From Candidatus Competibacteraceae bacterium (GTDB taxonomy: Bacteria > Bacteroidota > Bacteroidia > CAIKAF01), in NCBI GenBank assembly GCA_014879445.1, contig JACSSC010000036.1, positions 1 through 64,000 on the forward strand: a stretch of 64,000 nucleotides of DNA, read 5' to 3'. The notes below the pieces were generated by a model. The model saw only the letters and a program-made list of their open reading frames with translations. It was not told where the DNA came from and did not search any database. How positions within the stretch are numbered: the first letter of the stretch is position 1; each line of letters starts with the position of its first letter. Below are positions 45,389 through 55,420 of the stretch, in pieces. The translations under genes were made by a program, and so were the position numbers.

Positions 45389-46243
45389 TTAATGGTTTGA
45401 CAATATATTAATTTCTTTCATGTATGCTTCTAATTCATTAACAACGGTCTGATCTTTTTGCAGCGCCTTGAACCGATTAAGATACGAAAACGCTGAGTCG
45501 AGCTGGCCTGATTTGGCAAACCCATCGCCTATGTAAAAAAGCGCTTCATCTAGTGTTGTATCAACATTCCACGCCTGTTTATAACGCTCTATGGCTTTAT
45601 CAAACTGGCCCGAAAGTAATGAAAAATGTCCTAATTGTAAAATTGCCCTCGTATTTGTTGGGTCTTCATCAACAACCTGACGGATGAGTTCTATTCCTTC
45701 CATGGGGATGCCTCTACCTGATTCAACAATGCATATGCCTTTTCCTATCCTTGCATCCGCATGCTTAGGTTGAATCAACAAAATCTTATCAAATAATGCC
45801 AAGCCACGATCGTATGCCCATGCTTTATCCTGCGCATCCATAAATGTAGCAATCTGCACATAACGATTAGCCGCTTCTACCAAATGGTTTAAATCCTGAG
45901 TCAATTCTGCCTTTTCTTCAACATATAGAGCCGAAACTGCAGGCCGCATTTGCGTATCCCAAAAGCGAATAATTGAATCCAAAAATTGAACCTTGCTTGA
46001 CCCTTGAGATGTGGCATATAGAGTTTCAAATCCATTTAAACGAGTAGCTTGAATGGGGTCAAGTGTTCCTTTTATCTCTTGAACCTGAATATTAATCTCT
46101 TTCCGGGTTTCTTCAATCTGGCGTTGATTAATTTTTTCTAATGGCTCTGTTTTTGGAGCTGCATACATCAAAACGAATACTGCAGAGGATAAGATAATTA
46201 CCATACCCTGCAGTATTCGAGATTTATGCTTAATATTTGACAT
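45389..46243 (-). CDS. membrane-anchored TPR protein
   Basis: 284 residues. A membrane helix or signal anchor (about 11-29, MVIILSSAVFVLMYAA), then helical linker, then several TPR-type repeats (about 120-280: AWAYDRGLALFDKILLIQPK, TRAILQLGHFSLLSGQFDKA, DEALFYIGDGFAKSGQLDSA). A scaffold for protein binding; its partner is unknown. 23 bp after the HU gene, and a conserved neighbour of rng in Bacteroidota. Confidence 0.82.
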   Translation of the reverse strand: MSNIKHKSRILQGMVIILSSAVFVLMYAAPKTEPLEKINQRQIEETRKEINIQVQEIKGTLDPIQATRLNGFETLYATSQGSSKVQFLDSIIRFWDTQMRPAVSALYVEEKAELTQDLNHLVEAANRYVQIATFMDAQDKAWAYDRGLALFDKILLIQPKHADARIGKGICIVESGRGIPMEGIELIRQVVDEDPTNTRAILQLGHFSLLSGQFDKAIERYKQAWNVDTTLDEALFYIGDGFAKSGQLDSAFSYLNRFKALQKDQTVVNELEAYMKEINILSNH

Positions 46244-46266
46244 GCGTCAACCCAACTATTCAAACA

Positions 46267-46551
46267 TTACTTAGTTTTTCGCTTCACTTGATTGGCAAAT
46301 GACTTTGCCGGTTTAAATGCCGGAATATTGTGTTCAGGGATAACAATGGTTGTGTTTTTGGAAATATTGCGCCCCTTCTTCTCTGCTCGCTTCTTGATAA
46401 TGAAGCTACCAAACCCTCTCAGGTACACATTGTTTCCATTTACCATAGATTCCTTCACGGTCTTCATGAAGGCCTCAACAGTTGTCTGCACAGCCAACTT
46501 TTCAATGCCTGTGGTCTCGGCAATTTGATTTACGATATCAGCTTTTGTCAT
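46267..46551 (-). CDS. HU/IHF-family DNA-binding protein
   Basis: 94 residues from the ATG at 46551 (MTKADIVNQIAETTGIEKLA); the longer frame to 46614 runs through the promoter. The DNA-binding arm reads RGFGSFIIKKRAEKKGRNISKN, the HU signature, and the protein ends in a Lys/Arg tail (QVKRKTK). Bends DNA and compacts the nucleoid as a dimer. Confidence 0.95.
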   Translation of the reverse strand: MTKADIVNQIAETTGIEKLAVQTTVEAFMKTVKESMVNGNNVYLRGFGSFIIKKRAEKKGRNISKNTTIVIPEHNIPAFKPAKSFANQVKRKTK

Positions 46552-46578
46552 AAGGATAACTATTAATGGTTTATAATT

Positions 46579-46594
46579 TACTTTTGCAAAGTTA
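46579..46594. promoter_or_regulatory. head-to-head -7 elements of mutY and HU
   Basis: TACTTTTG (plus, 46579-46586) is directly followed by CAAAGTTA (46587-46594), which on the minus strand reads TAACTTTG. Both are perfect TAnnTTTG -7 elements. For HU a TTTA sits 20 bases upstream as -33; none is clear for mutY. Transcription starts would be about 55 bases before mutY and 40 before HU. Confidence 0.6.
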
Positions 46595-46647
46595 AGATTT
46601 TCATAATAATACACTAAACACTAGGATATTTATTTTGTTCTATCAAT

Positions 46648-47685
46648 ATGTCGTTTTCTTCTGATATTATAGAATGGTATAATAAGCATCATCGCCATTT
46701 ACCCTGGCGGGAAACGGACAACCCGTATTATATATGGATTTCTGAGATAATTCTTCAACAAACACGCGTTGTGCAAGCCATTTCCTATTATCACGATTTG
46801 ATTACACATTTCCCATCGGTTGAAGATATGGCTCAAGCTTCTGAAGAATCTATTTTGCAACTTTGGCAGGGTTTGGGATATTATTCTAGAGCCCGTAACC
46901 TGCACGCAACAGCCCGCGAAATTGCACATAAGCACCATGGCACATTCCCAGCTTCATATCATGATTTACTTGCCCTAAAAGGCGTTGGTCCATACACGGC
47001 TGCAGCCATTGCTAGTTTTGCTTTCAATCTTCCACATCCTGTAATTGACGGAAATGTAATGCGTGTTCTATCTAGATATATTGGGATTTCAGACCCCATT
47101 AACTCATCAAAAGGCAAAAAGCTAATTCATGATGCGCTTTCTGCCCTGTTTGATAACAATAATCCAGCAAATTTTAATCAGGCAATCATGGAATTGGGGG
47201 CATTAATTTGCAAACCCACTTCTCCAGATTGTGATTATTGCCCTGTTCGATCCGAATGTTTTGCTCGAAATCATGGCTGTGTGGATATTTTACCTGTTAA
47301 ATCAAAAAAAAAACCTGCACGAAACCGATATTTACACTATTGGGTAATAGAAAACCAGGGAAACTATTTATTGCATCGCCGAACGGCTAATGATATTTGG
47401 AAAAATTTGCATGAATTTTTGTTAATTGAATCGCCTGTCCCATTAACCGAGTTTGATATTTTAAATGCAAATCCCATTCATCCTGACATTGTATTATCAA
47501 AACCTGATTTTGTACATCATCAAATTCATCAACTTACACACCAAACACTTTATGTTCAATTTTATCATCTGCATACAATGCACTTCGAACCTAAAAATGA
47601 TTTTTTCTGGGTAAAGGAATATGAACTGAAAAACTATTCTATGCCAATATTACTTAGGCGATTCACTGATAAATACTTAATCTGA
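46648..47685 (+). CDS. mutY: A/G-specific adenine DNA glycosylase
   Basis: Removes adenine mispaired with 8-oxoguanine. 345 residues: HLPWRETDNPYYIWISEIIL with QQTRV, the helix-hairpin-helix LKGVGPYTAAAIASFAF with the catalytic Asp in VIDGNVMRVLSR, the [4Fe-4S] loop CKPTSPDCDYCPVRSEC (C-x6-C-x2-C-x5-C), and a C-terminal NUDIX-like 8-oxoG recognition domain. Divergent from HU. Confidence 0.96.
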   Translation: MSFSSDIIEWYNKHHRHLPWRETDNPYYIWISEIILQQTRVVQAISYYHDLITHFPSVEDMAQASEESILQLWQGLGYYSRARNLHATAREIAHKHHGTFPASYHDLLALKGVGPYTAAAIASFAFNLPHPVIDGNVMRVLSRYIGISDPINSSKGKKLIHDALSALFDNNNPANFNQAIMELGALICKPTSPDCDYCPVRSECFARNHGCVDILPVKSKKKPARNRYLHYWVIENQGNYLLHRRTANDIWKNLHEFLLIESPVPLTEFDILNANPIHPDIVLSKPDFVHHQIHQLTHQTLYVQFYHLHTMHFEPKNDFFWVKEYELKNYSMPILLRRFTDKYLI

Positions 47686-50070
47686 CTAGAAATCCACGAT
47701 AATTCCAATAGACGGCAATACCGTTCCGGTTTTGTTTTCTAGCATCTGAGTTAAGTACCTTGACGGGTCTGTAGGATTGTCAATAGGATTGCCCTGTTTA
47801 TCCAATGATGTCGTAAGATATGGCCTACCAACGGCTTTGAAATTATAAACATTTTGAACATCCAGATAAAGATTGAGCGACCATTTCTTAAAATACCAGG
47901 ACTTGTCTAAGCGAATATCAAGCTGATGAAACGCATCAATCCTTTCAGTATTCAGGCGACTAATGTCTTCAATTCCACGTCCGGTTATATCCCAAACTGC
48001 TTTTATTGATGAGGTGGCAATATCATAGGGTGTGAAGGGCTGTCCATCAACAAATCGCCAGCGGGCACCTATTTCCCAGTTATACTTAAATTTATATCCT
48101 GCGGTAAGTGTGATTATATGACGGCTGTCCCAAGATGATGGAACATAGTTTCCGTTCTTATCTTCAAATTCACTTCGAACAAATGTGTAGGCCAAAATTC
48201 CATAAAATCCTTTCCAAAGTTTTTGTTGTGCCAAAAACTCAAACCCATAGGCACGACCATCAGCACGCGAATCTGCCGGAACATTACCCACTACACCATA
48301 GTCGGCACCGGCATTTGCTATGTTGATAGAATCGCGAAGCGAGAATGGATATTGTGCATAAAACTTGACAAATCCTTCTGCTGTAATTTTTGTGTTGGGT
48401 GTTGGAGTCCATTCCAAACCTGCTACTATATGGTCTGAACGAATATACTTCATGCGATCTGCATTCTCAAGCTCTCCATTTTGATTACGATAACCAAGCA
48501 AAGTATAAGCTGGGCGCTGAAAATATCGCCCAATATTAAAATTAATGGCAAATGATTTAATGAATTGATAGGAAATACTAACACGTGGCGAAAACTGATT
48601 GAGTGGGTTAGCCATATAGGTATTAAAACTACTATTATCGAATCGCAAACCTGCCGAAATGGATAGCTTCTCTTTAAAAAATTTCTTGCTTGCTTGTGCA
48701 AAAATACCCCCGTTAAACAGATGAAGTGTCGTATTGAATTCAATGGTGTCGATACCTAAAGGTGTATTTATTCGGTTATATGTTGAATTGTAATATCGAG
48801 CATGTTCTGCGTTTATTCCAGCATTTACCTTCCATCCTGATTTGCGCCAAGTAAATTCATACCGCAATTTATTTTCGCTTTCCTGCGAACGGTAATCCAG
48901 TATTTTTTTGCCTGATGATGATTCATCGTTGTTCTGATATTTGTATATGTTATTGTCAAGAAAGTTTCGACTTAACACAACCATGTGCGAAGAATGTGCC
49001 GTATAGTATTTATAAACGCCCCCAAGTGTGTAGTTCAACTGATTGTTTACAGGAAGAAAGTTCAAGATATAGCGTTGAGATGGCGTTTCATTGGCATCAA
49101 GATTAAGCTTTGATCTGTCAATACCTCCGAGTCCGATAAAAATGAGTTCATGTTTTTCGTTGAACTTAATTTTATACTTAAACTGCCAATCATAATAAGT
49201 TGGAAGAAAAGGGAGTTTGAGTGCTGTGAATAATAGTTGCAAATAGGATGCCCGTGCTGAAACAATGAGTGTTGATTTTTTCCCAATCGGACCATCTGCT
49301 TTTATGCCGGCATCCGAGCTGCCAATAGCTGCTCGGAATCGCCACTTTTCATTGTTCCCATCTACTTGTTTAAACTCAAGTACTGAACTTAACGCATTTC
49401 CTCTGTTGGATGGGAAAGCTCCTGACAAAAAATCCACTTCACGAATTAAATTAACATTTATCAGCCCCACCGGACCGCCCGATGCCCCCTGTGTTTGAAA
49501 ATGATTAATGACAGGAACCTCAATGCCATCTAGATAAAAGCGGTTTTCTCCAGGCGACCCTCCACGGATAATGATATCATTTCGAAATGCAGGAGTGGAT
49601 GTAACACCTGGAAACGAACGAATAACACTCGATATATCACGATTCCCGCCAGGATTTCGCTCAATCTCGGCAATGCCGATTGTCCGCAATGAAATCGGGC
49701 TCTCGGATGTTTTGTTGAATGGGTCGGCTTGAATTGATACTTCTTTGAGTTCTAAACTTTCTTCCTCCATCTTGATTTGAACAACTGCAGGAATAGCATT
49801 TGTTACCATTACATCACGATATATAATCGGCTTAAACCCTAGACAACTTATATTCAAATTTCTAAATCCGGGCTCTACACCTTTTATCTCAAAATAGCCG
49901 TCTATATCAGTACTACTTCCCAATGTGGTACCATCAACCGTTAAATTGGCAAACGGAACCGGCTCATTACTGATGCTGTTTGTAATTCTTCCTCTGATGA
50001 TGCCATTATTTTGACTAATCCCTGATATGGTAGTCAGTAAGCATATAAAAAAAAGTATTTGTTGTCGCAT
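47686..50070 (-). CDS. TonB-dependent receptor with carboxypeptidase regulatory-like domain
   Basis: 794 residues. Signal peptide, a CarboxypepD_reg-like domain (about 23-105, GRITNSISNEPVPFANLTVD), the plug domain (DISSVIRSFPGVTSTPAFRNDIIIRGG) and a 22-strand outer-membrane barrel ending in VDF. Takes up a substrate using TonB energy. No SusD partner follows, so it is not a classical polysaccharide (Sus) pair; iron, cobalamin or other cargo is possible. Converges tail to tail with mutY. Confidence 0.92.
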   Translation of the reverse strand: MRQQILFFICLLTTISGISQNNGIIRGRITNSISNEPVPFANLTVDGTTLGSSTDIDGYFEIKGVEPGFRNLNISCLGFKPIIYRDVMVTNAIPAVVQIKMEEESLELKEVSIQADPFNKTSESPISLRTIGIAEIERNPGGNRDISSVIRSFPGVTSTPAFRNDIIIRGGSPGENRFYLDGIEVPVINHFQTQGASGGPVGLINVNLIREVDFLSGAFPSNRGNALSSVLEFKQVDGNNEKWRFRAAIGSSDAGIKADGPIGKKSTLIVSARASYLQLLFTALKLPFLPTYYDWQFKYKIKFNEKHELIFIGLGGIDRSKLNLDANETPSQRYILNFLPVNNQLNYTLGGVYKYYTAHSSHMVVLSRNFLDNNIYKYQNNDESSSGKKILDYRSQESENKLRYEFTWRKSGWKVNAGINAEHARYYNSTYNRINTPLGIDTIEFNTTLHLFNGGIFAQASKKFFKEKLSISAGLRFDNSSFNTYMANPLNQFSPRVSISYQFIKSFAINFNIGRYFQRPAYTLLGYRNQNGELENADRMKYIRSDHIVAGLEWTPTPNTKITAEGFVKFYAQYPFSLRDSINIANAGADYGVVGNVPADSRADGRAYGFEFLAQQKLWKGFYGILAYTFVRSEFEDKNGNYVPSSWDSRHIITLTAGYKFKYNWEIGARWRFVDGQPFTPYDIATSSIKAVWDITGRGIEDISRLNTERIDAFHQLDIRLDKSWYFKKWSLNLYLDVQNVYNFKAVGRPYLTTSLDKQGNPIDNPTDPSRYLTQMLENKTGTVLPSIGIIVDF

Positions 50071-50144
50071 TGGATGATTTTTGCATGAAACAATACATTG
50101 ATAATATAGTTCAATTAGAAAGCAAAAAAAGGGTTAACGTCATA

Positions 50145-51095
50145 TTAATATACGTCGTGAATGCGAATCAATCCTTTCACAATACCATGCTCTAATACAG
50201 GCAATACGGATATGGGGGATTTTCTTTTCTCCATCAACTCTATCGCTTGTATGAGTGTGTCGTTAGGTGCAACAGTAATTGGATTTTCTGTCATGATTTC
50301 ACGGGCTGTTCTTCCTGAAATTTCATCCCATTCAACTAATTTTCTTCTGATATCTCCATCGGTTATCAGCCCTATGAGTTGCTGATGTTCATTCACTACA
50401 CAAGCTGCGCCAAGTGGATATTGTGTCATTTGAATGATCACTTCTTTTACAGAAGTATGTGAAAAAACACATGCAACTCGTTGCATGGGATGCATTACCT
50501 GATACACTTTCCACAGAAGATTTTTGCCTAATTGACCACCCGGATGATATTTAGCGAAATCATCTTTAGAAAAGCTACGATTCTCCATTAAGCTGATGGC
50601 TAAGGCATCTCCAATAGCCAAAGCCAGTGTGCTGCTGGCTGTAGGAACCAAGTTAAGAGAATCAGATTCCCTTTCAACTGATGCGTCAATAGTGAAATCT
50701 GCATCACGAGCAACAGGCGAATCTGGATGTCCAACAATAGCAATGATTTTCATTCCAAATGAGCGTAGAACAGGTATTAGACGAACCAATTCAACCGTTG
50801 TTCCTGAATGTGTAATGAGCAAAGCGAGATCGTCGGAAGCGCACACCCCCAAATCCCCATGAAATGCCTCGCCTGCATGCATAAATATAGAGGGGGTGCC
50901 AGTACTCGACAACGTGGCACTTATTTTTCTACCAATTAACCCTGATTTTCCAACACCGCAAACAATAATCTTACCGCCACATGTACTCATCATCTCAATC
51001 ACAGGATCGATTATAGGTGCAAGTCGTTGAGCAGCTTCGTGTATGGCTGCTGACTCTATTTCCATCGAGCGTAAAAAATGGGCAGAGTGCAACAT
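50145..51095 (-). CDS. kdsD: D-arabinose 5-phosphate isomerase
   Basis: Makes arabinose 5-phosphate from ribulose 5-phosphate, first step to Kdo of LPS. 316 residues: SIS domain (about 35-180, VCGVGKSGLIGRKISATLSS and ITHSGTTVELVRLIP) and a pair of CBS domains (about 200-316, VMHPMQRVACVF, IMTENPITVAPNDT). KdsD/KpsF/GutQ family; no capsule genes nearby, so KdsD is preferred. Confidence 0.93.
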   Translation of the reverse strand: MLHSAHFLRSMEIESAAIHEAAQRLAPIIDPVIEMMSTCGGKIIVCGVGKSGLIGRKISATLSSTGTPSIFMHAGEAFHGDLGVCASDDLALLITHSGTTVELVRLIPVLRSFGMKIIAIVGHPDSPVARDADFTIDASVERESDSLNLVPTASSTLALAIGDALAISLMENRSFSKDDFAKYHPGGQLGKNLLWKVYQVMHPMQRVACVFSHTSVKEVIIQMTQYPLGAACVVNEHQQLIGLITDGDIRRKLVEWDEISGRTAREIMTENPITVAPNDTLIQAIELMEKRKSPISVLPVLEHGIVKGLIRIHDVY

Positions 51096-51098
51096 CTA

Positions 51099-51506
51099 TT
51101 AACGGTATCTTTGGTTTAAGGGAACATATCCCGTTTTGCGCTTTTTGTTTTTTGTCGGAGATATCAATATATTTCTAAATGCGTTCCCTGTAAGGCCGCC
51201 AATTCCAGCAGACAAGCCACCTATTGCACCTGTTACCAATAATAAAATATTAGCATTGCCTCCAAGCGGTAAAACATGAGCCATACGTGATGTAAGAATA
51301 TCTCCAGAATCTGCATGAATAAGATAGGCCTGAATTATCCATAACAGAAAAACAGCAATAAATGCGCTAAAAAAGGAGCTTGCTCCATTCGTCTTAATAA
51401 AAATACTAAGTATAAATGGAACCATCATGATAACATACCAAGGTATGTAATATTGAGCGGCCAATACCATAGCAGCAGTAAGTAATATTTTTATAAAAAA
51501 TTTCAT
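51099..51506 (-). CDS. small membrane protein, function unknown
   Basis: 135 residues with about four hydrophobic helices (FFIKILLTAAMVLAAQYYI; VIMMVPFILSIFI; FFSAFIAVFLLWIIQAYLI; ILLLVTGAIGGLSAGIGGLTG) and a basic tail (PTKNKKRKTGYVPLNQRYR). The start overlaps the penicillin acylase stop by 4 nt, so the two are cotranslated. I do not recognise a characterised family. Confidence 0.75.
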   Translation of the reverse strand: MKFFIKILLTAAMVLAAQYYIPWYVIMMVPFILSIFIKTNGASSFFSAFIAVFLLWIIQAYLIHADSGDILTSRMAHVLPLGGNANILLLVTGAIGGLSAGIGGLTGNAFRNILISPTKNKKRKTGYVPLNQRYR

Positions 51507-53920
51507 GGCTTTATTGCTTGTAAGGTTTGTGTAATCATGCCCTGACGTACATCGGAAGCATTATTCATAAAGTGAAGTTCGAAATATTCTCCTTTGCTCC
51601 ATTTTTCAATTCCTGTTGTGTAATAATGGCTCCCAGGATTTCCGGATTGGCCACCTGGATATACGCCATACGCACGAATGGGATTTTCCATCGAAACAAT
51701 CATACGCCACGACGGTCCCCATCGGCTATCGCAAGCATTCACTATACGCTTGTTTCCACCTATCTCAATTTCAGTTATCGAAAAAGGCATGATACGCGCC
51801 AAATGTTGCACCGATGTTGACTTGTATGCATACCAAGTCAACGGCTTGTTATTCTTTTGCTTCCAAGCATCGAGTAACTGCATTGCTTTTTCAAATGATT
51901 GATTGATTAAATCATTAAGCGTTTCTTTTTTATCAGTGGTTTGTTTGATATCGAAAACTGCATGCGTTGGATATTTGTGCATAATGCGAATGGTTGTAAA
52001 TTCGAGTGGGGTCTCAGTCATTTTCCCCTCTACATACAATTCATCCCAAATCAAAGTGTCCAAACAATAATACCATGTCTCGAATACGGCGGCTGCTTCT
52101 GAGTTTGCATCATTTACATAATTCCACTGCGATAAAGTATTAATATATGCACTTTGATGATGTTGTGATGAAAGGAGTCGTAACATCAAAGGTAAACATT
52201 CAGATGCTTGCTGGTTGAAGTTGTCGTTTTGCAATCCCATCATATCTTCTATGGTGATGTTAGTCATCAAGGTCAAGCGCTCATTAATCCTTCTGTTTCG
52301 GTAATGCTCAAAAAAACCGTTATAGTAGAATGGATAAGCTGAATCAGTTGGATGTTGATTGGCTGAGCTGACAAAGTTTCTTGAAGGATTCAGAACATGT
52401 GGATTTTCGGATTGAGGAATGTATTGTTGCCATTGATATACAGATGATGAACCATCCATTACGTATTTACCTTGTTTGGGCCATTTCAAAGGGAACTTTC
52501 CCTGTTGCCAAATGGCAATATCGCCACTCCCCGAAGCAAATACAAAATTTTGACCAGGACATTGAAAGGTTTTAATAGCATTTACATATTCATCATAGTT
52601 GCGAGCACTATTCAAATGATAAAATGACATTAGCTCATTCGATGGTTCAAGACCTACCCATGCGTATGCTAAGTGATAAGCACTAGTATCATCCGATAAT
52701 CCCTCTTCGTAAGTGATAGTACCATAGTGTGTAAATAAAACCGTATCTGCAAATGGCTTTTTCCCTTTGATTCGAATTTCTTCAACTCTTTTTGTAACGG
52801 GTTTCCATTCTCCGTCAAACAGGTATTCATTGCGTGTTTGGTCTTTAAAAACAACCTTATACCAATCTTTTACGTCCTGTGTGCCATTCGTAACTCCCCA
52901 AGCAATATAATTATTAAATCCGATGATAACAGCAGGTGAGCCGGGTAAACTTACCCCATATACATTATGACTTGGCATAGCTAGTTGAATCTCATACCAA
53001 ATTGATGGTAAATTGAGCTGAAGGTGCGGATCATTACAAAGAATTGGAGCACCAGATTTTGTTTTGGCACCCGCTACAGCCCAATTATTGCTTCCAATGT
53101 TGTCGGATGTTTTTTCTGGAGTTACGTTGAATCGCTGATGTATCCCTACTGTTTGAGGTGTATCAAGACGTGCTGAGGACTGGCTAAATGTTGTACCAAC
53201 GGGTACAATAGGGTCGTTGAGTGTATCAGGAAAATCAGGATAAATAAGTTCTGTAATTTCTTCGCCAAGTAAAGCAACGGCATTGCTGAGCTCGATATCA
53301 TTTGATTTGCCGGTAAGCATATCAGCCATATATTTCAAAAGCAATGCTGATTTTAGCTTACTCCAAGGCTCCGGCTGATAGTTGAGCAGTTTGTATTCTA
53401 TTGGCAATGTTTTGTATGTAAGTGATGAAATGAAGGCATTAACTCCATCTGAATATGATTGAAGTATTTGATTGGCTAATGTATCGCTCTCAAATGCTTC
53501 TACGGTAAGCTCCGCAGCATACATGAGTCCTTTACGGCGTTGCATTCTATCTAGATTCAGCGTTTTTTCTCCAACAATTTCGCTAACTCTGCCAGCCGCA
53601 AAATGGGTTTGAAATTCCATTTGCCATAGGCGGTGCGATGCGGTAATATACCCCTGTGCAAAATACAAATCGTGTTCGTTATTGGCAAAAATATGTGGCA
53701 CCATGCGATCATCATACACTACAGTAACTTCTTCGAAAAGTCCGGGGATGGATAACTTATCTTTAATTTTGAGTTTTGAGGATTCCGCATTTGACCAAAA
53801 TCCGGAATACGGATTAAGGAGTTTCCCTGCAGGAGGAATGCTACCTATGCCAAATTGAAGCACATGAAATACTCCGGCTGACAAACCGGCCAATAAAATA
53901 AACCATAGAAATCTCCGCAT
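51503..53920 (-). CDS. penicillin acylase family Ntn-hydrolase
   Basis: 805 residues, exported. N-terminal signal segment (FLWFILLAGLSAGVFHVLQ), alpha-chain region with VVYDDRMVPHIFANNEHDLYFAQGY and HRLWQMEFQ, then the autocleavage site NIGSNNWAVAG where Ser277 becomes the N-terminal nucleophile of the beta chain, and CNDPHLQLNLPSIWYE. Hydrolyses amide bonds; natural substrates may be N-acyl homoserine lactones, peptides or other acyl amides. Typical length for the family. Confidence 0.92.
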   Translation of the reverse strand: MRRFLWFILLAGLSAGVFHVLQFGIGSIPPAGKLLNPYSGFWSNAESSKLKIKDKLSIPGLFEEVTVVYDDRMVPHIFANNEHDLYFAQGYITASHRLWQMEFQTHFAAGRVSEIVGEKTLNLDRMQRRKGLMYAAELTVEAFESDTLANQILQSYSDGVNAFISSLTYKTLPIEYKLLNYQPEPWSKLKSALLLKYMADMLTGKSNDIELSNAVALLGEEITELIYPDFPDTLNDPIVPVGTTFSQSSARLDTPQTVGIHQRFNVTPEKTSDNIGSNNWAVAGAKTKSGAPILCNDPHLQLNLPSIWYEIQLAMPSHNVYGVSLPGSPAVIIGFNNYIAWGVTNGTQDVKDWYKVVFKDQTRNEYLFDGEWKPVTKRVEEIRIKGKKPFADTVLFTHYGTITYEEGLSDDTSAYHLAYAWVGLEPSNELMSFYHLNSARNYDEYVNAIKTFQCPGQNFVFASGSGDIAIWQQGKFPLKWPKQGKYVMDGSSSVYQWQQYIPQSENPHVLNPSRNFVSSANQHPTDSAYPFYYNGFFEHYRNRRINERLTLMTNITIEDMMGLQNDNFNQQASECLPLMLRLLSSQHHQSAYINTLSQWNYVNDANSEAAAVFETWYYCLDTLIWDELYVEGKMTETPLEFTTIRIMHKYPTHAVFDIKQTTDKKETLNDLINQSFEKAMQLLDAWKQKNNKPLTWYAYKSTSVQHLARIMPFSITEIEIGGNKRIVNACDSRWGPSWRMIVSMENPIRAYGVYPGGQSGNPGSHYYTTGIEKWSKGEYFELHFMNNASDVRQGMITQTLQAIKP

Positions 53921-53971
53921 ATAAATATATTGGATTTATGCGGTGAAATTGATAAAAAAAAACCAGAAAAC

Positions 53972-54892
53972 CTACTCTGTTGTTTCTTTCTGATTTTGTC
54001 TGTAACAAGCTGCTTGTTTGAGAATGAAATCACCAATTTCCTTAATGGCCATATCGGCCTGAGGCAAAAACCCGCCAAATGTTTGAAATACATGAACCAT
54101 ATCAGGATATTCGTGATAAGTAAAATCAATCTTTTCTCCTATCGCTTTTTGATGAAATGCACGATTTTCAAAAAGCAATATTTCTGCAGTTCCTATCTGA
54201 ACAATCATGGGAGCCAACTGATGGAGCTGAGCATTAATAGGACTGGCAAGTGGATTTTTTAAATCATTCCCTGCATAGCGTTTCCCCCATATCTCAATAC
54301 TTTTCTTATCAATAAATGGATCATTCTTTTGATACATATCCATTTCTTGAGATGAAGCACTAAGATCGAGCCACGGAGATAAACAGAACGCCGCAAGCGG
54401 TTGTTGTATTTTTTTTTCGCGTATATACAACAAAGTAGATATGGTTAGTCCTCCTCCAGCAGAATCACCACCTATTACAATTTTTTCGGGACGAAAACCT
54501 TTAGCCAAAAGCCAACTGTAGGCATAATAAGCATCGTGTAATGCTGCAGGAAAAGGGTGCTCGGGTGCAAGGCGATATTCAATAATCAAACTCTGAGATT
54601 TACAAGATCGGGCAATTCTTCCACAGAGCTTTTTGTGCGACCGTATTGAGCCCATACCATATCCGCCTCCATGCAGATAAAGAATCACACTGTCATTGTC
54701 AATATTCTTTGGCTTAATCCATAAGGCATCCATGTTACCAACCCGTTCATGTTCGTATGTAACGCCTTTGGGTTTGGGTAAAAACCAGGTAAAAAAGTCC
54801 ATACCTTTACGGTATTTATCTGGCGTGTAGTCGTGTCGGTATAGTACAAATTTTGTTATCCGGAAGAATAACTTAACTATGAAATTGCGCAT
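53972..54892 (-). CDS. alpha/beta hydrolase, hormone-sensitive-lipase type
   Basis: 306 residues. Oxyanion-hole motif YLHGGGYGMGS, nucleophile elbow GGDSAGGGLT (Ser), then Asp and His of the triad (His in DMVHVFQTFG). Matches the HSL/GDXG esterase family. Acts on short-chain esters as a rule. No clear signal peptide, though the first helix is amphipathic and basic. Preceded by a TATATTTG -7 element. Confidence 0.9.
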   Translation of the reverse strand: MRNFIVKLFFRITKFVLYRHDYTPDKYRKGMDFFTWFLPKPKGVTYEHERVGNMDALWIKPKNIDNDSVILYLHGGGYGMGSIRSHKKLCGRIARSCKSQSLIIEYRLAPEHPFPAALHDAYYAYSWLLAKGFRPEKIVIGGDSAGGGLTISTLLYIREKKIQQPLAAFCLSPWLDLSASSQEMDMYQKNDPFIDKKSIEIWGKRYAGNDLKNPLASPINAQLHQLAPMIVQIGTAEILLFENRAFHQKAIGEKIDFTYHEYPDMVHVFQTFGGFLPQADMAIKEIGDFILKQAACYRQNQKETTE

Positions 54893-54931
54893 GGAAGGAA
54901 TGCCTTACTAAATTCTTAATAATCGTTCGTG

Positions 54932-54939
54932 CAAATATA
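54932..54939 (-). promoter_or_regulatory. -7 promoter element of the esterase gene
   Basis: TATATTTG on the minus strand, exact TAnnTTTG, about 40 bp before the ATG at 54892. No good -33 element. Confidence 0.45.
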
Positions 54940-54995
54940 CTATCATTTTTTTAGTTACCTTGCTATATGCAAGATTTTTCAAAGGATTTAAAAAA

Positions 54996-55029
54996 GGAAG
55001 GGAACCGCACTGAGTGACAGTTCCCCTCC
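54996..55029 (-). terminator. terminator of the small secreted protein gene
   Basis: GGAAGGGAAC and GTTCCCCTCC form a 10-bp stem with one mismatch around a 14-base loop. On the minus strand it is followed by TTTTTT. It lies 20 bp after the gene ending at 55049. Confidence 0.7.
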
Positions 55030-55048
55030 CCCTTGCAGCGTTATTTTA

Positions 55049-55420
55049 TTATTTTTCTTTCCCTTTTTTTTCTCTTTTCTTCTCATTAATCTTGGGCTGT
55101 GGCTCCGGATTCTTTAGATTATGATTTACGCCTTTCCCTTTTCCGCTGAATGCATGGCCATTTGATCGTTCTTCTGCTTTACTCCGCTTTTCCAATGAAG
55201 GTCCTTTTTCGGTTTTATTCTCCTTTATTTCATGCTGATTATTATGTTTTACAGAACCTTTTTGGCCTCCATCTTGAGTTTTTCCATCTATATTCTGTGT
55301 GGAAACTCCCGTTATTTGTTGATTGGGTGTAATCTTTTGTTTTTCTGTTGGAGCTTTTTGTGCTTGCAATCCCATAGCTAATGTTAAAGCTAATAGTGTG
55401 AAAATGAATTTAGTTTTCAT
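55049..55420 (-). CDS. small secreted Lys/Glu-rich protein, unknown
   Basis: 123 residues: signal peptide MKTKFIFTLLALTLAMGLQAQ, then a highly charged, probably disordered region rich in Lys, Glu, Gln and Gly with no hydrophobic core (KHNNQHEIKENKTEKGPSLE, KGKGVNHNLKNPEP). No family recognised. Own terminator downstream, so it is a separate transcription unit. Confidence 0.65.
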   Translation of the reverse strand: MKTKFIFTLLALTLAMGLQAQKAPTEKQKITPNQQITGVSTQNIDGKTQDGGQKGSVKHNNQHEIKENKTEKGPSLEKRSKAEERSNGHAFSGKGKGVNHNLKNPEPQPKINEKKREKKGKEK

